Below, in pieces: positions 15,508-17,304 of a stretch of 17,304 bases of DNA. Below the pieces are notes generated by a model. That model ran no database searches and was not told where the DNA came from. It was given only the letters and a program-made list of their open reading frames with translations. How positions within the stretch are numbered: position 1 is the first letter of the stretch; each line of letters starts with the position of its first letter. The position numbers were made by a program, and so were the translations under genes. The DNA comes from Fidelibacterota bacterium UBA7303 (GTDB taxonomy: Bacteria > Fidelibacterota > Marinisomatia > Marinisomatales > UBA1611), in contig DKQR01000006.1 of the NCBI GenBank assembly GCA_002471805.1, positions 1 to 17,304 on the forward strand, in the 5' to 3' direction.

Positions 15508-17132
15508 TTAGCCTGTTTTCCCGAAACCTGCTCCGGGCATTTTTCTTCCTGTTTTTTCTTTCTTCCCTGTTTTCCAAAAATAGATTTTTTATTTCCGGTA
15601 TTGTGATCAGCGAAAATGGCCGGGGTGTAAAAAAAGCCCGCGTAATCCTGATGGATCCTAACGGGAAAAAAGTAAAAGGCGGGAAAACAAATAAGAAGGG
15701 CGAGTTCATATTGAAAAAACTTGAACCGGGATCTTACACTCTCCAGGCTATCCATAAAAAATTGGGTACCGGCACAGCAGCTATAACAGTGAAAGATAAG
15801 AATTTACAGGTGAAAATTACCGTCCCTTCAAAACCAGCTCCGCAACAGACTGCTGGATCCAGGGAAAAACAATTTGATCAAAATCCCGGCAGTAAATATT
15901 TCAAATACTGGAGCCCCTACCGACGTTCATTATCCATAGAAGGCAATCCGCAAACATTTTATGGCGACCCCTTTTATGAGGCGACCTACAATAAAGATAA
16001 ACGTATCAAAACGGTTACGGAGTATGATAGTGAACGCAATCCTCTCCATACCTGGAATTTAAAATGGACGCGCAGCGGAAGCCGGTCAGAATACTATGTG
16101 GAATTTCACAGCCGCGGTCCTATTGCCCGGCTGGACCCCAGATTGTACTCTCACCAGCTCAGCGAGGTCCGGCCGGGATGGAAGGCCCGCTTTTCAAGCC
16201 GCAGGGACGGCAGGCCCAAGGAGGTAAAAGTGGAAGACAATATTGGAGTCCAGTATTATACCTACAAATTCACGTATGCTCCCCAGCTAGATTCTAACCT
16301 GGTTATGGAAGTGATCGAATCCTCATATTTCCGATCTGACAGCACATTTGAAGGCCGGCATTTAGTATTTATGGAAGAGGGCGAATGGCTGCGCATGATC
16401 CAGTATTACAATCGAAAAAACAGCAGCATTTATACCCTGGAGTATATTCATGACCCCAATATGGAGGAAACAGTGGAGATTCGGCTGGATTCCACTGGTC
16501 GGGAAATTGACCGTAAAATCATTCCCTTCATGCAGCCGGACCAGTTTGCTTACACCCTGGAATGGACCGGACGGGAAGTGGTGATCCACGAAATAGAAGA
16601 TGTCTCTGTGGAGCAGGAAGGCTTGTCTGCAGCCATGGAAAAGCCTGTCGAACAGTATACTTCATTGGAATTATTGGCTCCAGTTTACAGGGATGAAATC
16701 CTGGATGAAAATCCGCCCAAGCCGTTCGGGACTTTCGTTGTCGGCAAGAGAAATGTAATGCAATTTGGTTCCACCGGGTTTGGTATGGAACTGCAATGGA
16801 TAAACCATTTTTCCAAGCAGGCGCTAAAAAACTTGAAAACCATAGGTTTTTTTGGTGTGGCCCGCTCGGATATCAGCAGTATTTTGTTTTTTCTTCCTGA
16901 TTATTACCAATTAGAATACAAATATGGAATAGGCATGTTTACCCTGGGCTACGGCCTCACCATGGGTTTTTCCCTTACGCCTCTGATCAATCTCATGGAT
17001 TTGGATCTGATACCAACACAGACAAAGATCGGCCTGGTGGGCAATGCTGTTTTGGCCAATGGTGTATTGGAAGATATAGATTACACCTACTGGGCGACGA
17101 TTGGGGTCAGTATCACATTTTTAACAAGATAA
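15507..17132 (+). CDS. Secreted protein with carboxypeptidase-regulatory-like domain; non-standard start proposed
   Basis: The first ordinary in-frame start after the TGA at 15426 is GTG 15603, giving 509 residues. However, the 32 codons before it encode a clear signal peptide (SLFSRNLLRAFFFLFFLSS) and the first strand of the domain (FFISGIV). I therefore place the start at ATT 15507, which overlaps the previous stop by one base (TAATT) and gives 541 residues. ATA 15504 or CTG 15513 are alternatives, as is a sequencing error. Residues about 27-98 form a CarboxypepD_reg-like beta-sandwich (GRGVKKARVILMDPNG, TNKKGEFILKKLEPGSYTL). A proline- and polar-rich linker follows, then a long region of antiparallel strands rich in Tyr, Arg and Glu (about 125-380) that I do not recognise. 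The C-terminal 110 residues are glycine-rich and hydrophobic (YGIGMFTLGYGLTMGFSL) and could be membrane-associated strands. The role is probably in the envelope, with the two preceding proteins. Confidence 0.72.
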   Translation: MSLFSRNLLRAFFFLFFLSSLFSKNRFFISGIVISENGRGVKKARVILMDPNGKKVKGGKTNKKGEFILKKLEPGSYTLQAIHKKLGTGTAAITVKDKNLQVKITVPSKPAPQQTAGSREKQFDQNPGSKYFKYWSPYRRSLSIEGNPQTFYGDPFYEATYNKDKRIKTVTEYDSERNPLHTWNLKWTRSGSRSEYYVEFHSRGPIARLDPRLYSHQLSEVRPGWKARFSSRRDGRPKEVKVEDNIGVQYYTYKFTYAPQLDSNLVMEVIESSYFRSDSTFEGRHLVFMEEGEWLRMIQYYNRKNSSIYTLEYIHDPNMEETVEIRLDSTGREIDRKIIPFMQPDQFAYTLEWTGREVVIHEIEDVSVEQEGLSAAMEKPVEQYTSLELLAPVYRDEILDENPPKPFGTFVVGKRNVMQFGSTGFGMELQWINHFSKQALKNLKTIGFFGVARSDISSILFFLPDYYQLEYKYGIGMFTLGYGLTMGFSLTPLINLMDLDLIPTQTKIGLVGNAVLANGVLEDIDYTYWATIGVSITFLTR

Positions 17133-17175
17133 AAATAAAAGCAGCCTTATAGGATAGTATTATAAATAGGTCTTA

Positions 17176-17304
17176 TTACTTATCGCGGGTCTTCCAACCG
17201 TTATCTATGATAATCTTCTTCAATATTTCGACGTCTGGGTGATCTGCGCGCATACGTTGGTGTTTTACAAGGTATTTTACCGCATTATTGACCTGTACTA
17301 TATC
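17176..17304 (-). CDS. C-terminal end of an unknown protein, cut by window edge
   Basis: On the minus strand a frame is open from the window edge to a TAA at 17176-17178 and gives 42 residues. The composition looks protein-like, with amphipathic helices (VNNAVKYLVKHQRMRADHPD and EILKKIIIDNGW) and a polar end, KTRDK. The plus strand shows no competing frame after the stop at 17132. I do not recognise the family. It would be convergent with the operon, 43 bases from its end, with no clear terminator between them. Confidence is limited by the short length. Confidence 0.45.
   Translation of the reverse strand, partial: DIVQVNNAVKYLVKHQRMRADHPDVEILKKIIIDNGWKTRDK

Overview
The window looks like a chromosomal segment of an FCB-group bacterium. 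The closest fit I can suggest is the Neomarinimicrobiota (SAR406), but that is inference, not a search result. It rests on secreted proteins with dockerin-like, lamin-tail, CARDB, FlgD-Ig, PEGA and carboxypeptidase-regulatory-like modules, on starts with little or no Shine-Dalgarno sequence, and on a Bacteroidota-like TAnnTTTG box before some starts. No tRNA, rRNA, CRISPR array, transposase or integrase was seen, and no gene-free stretch exceeds 300 bases.

Left part (1-3832), accessory in character and by eye more AT-rich: the 3' end of an alpha/beta hydrolase gene, a complete secreted alpha/beta hydrolase with a dockerin-like tail, a strong bidirectional terminator, and a sulfatase carrying the formylglycine motif. 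A repeated leader lies upstream of three genes: a diverged copy at 474-510 and good copies at 2102-2145 and 3791-3835. The last copy keeps only the right arm of the terminator found at 2086-2114, so the sulfatase looks like a cassette inserted or duplicated between two copies.

Middle part (3833-8929): a secreted protein with a CsgG/DUF2380-like N-terminal domain, convergent with three minus-strand genes. These are a 1085-residue secreted protein built from four lamin-tail domains alternating with CARDB-like domains and ending in a FlgD-like Ig domain, a DUF4920 lipoprotein, and an FmdB-type zinc ribbon protein.

Right part (9037-17132): eight plus-strand genes in a tight run, probably one operon. 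They encode a deoxynucleoside kinase, a DNA-methyltransferase-fold protein with altered motifs, YqeY, CvpA and DNA primase DnaG, followed by two paralogous envelope proteins (AMIN-like plus PEGA; the first also has a peptidoglycan-binding domain) and a secreted protein with a carboxypeptidase-regulatory-like domain. Overlaps of 4, 1 and 11 nt and gaps of 0 and 1 nt imply translational coupling of nucleotide salvage and replication priming to envelope genes. The last gene has no in-frame ATG, GTG or TTG before its evident signal peptide, so it probably starts at a non-standard codon next to the preceding stop. A partial minus-strand reading frame enters from the right edge.
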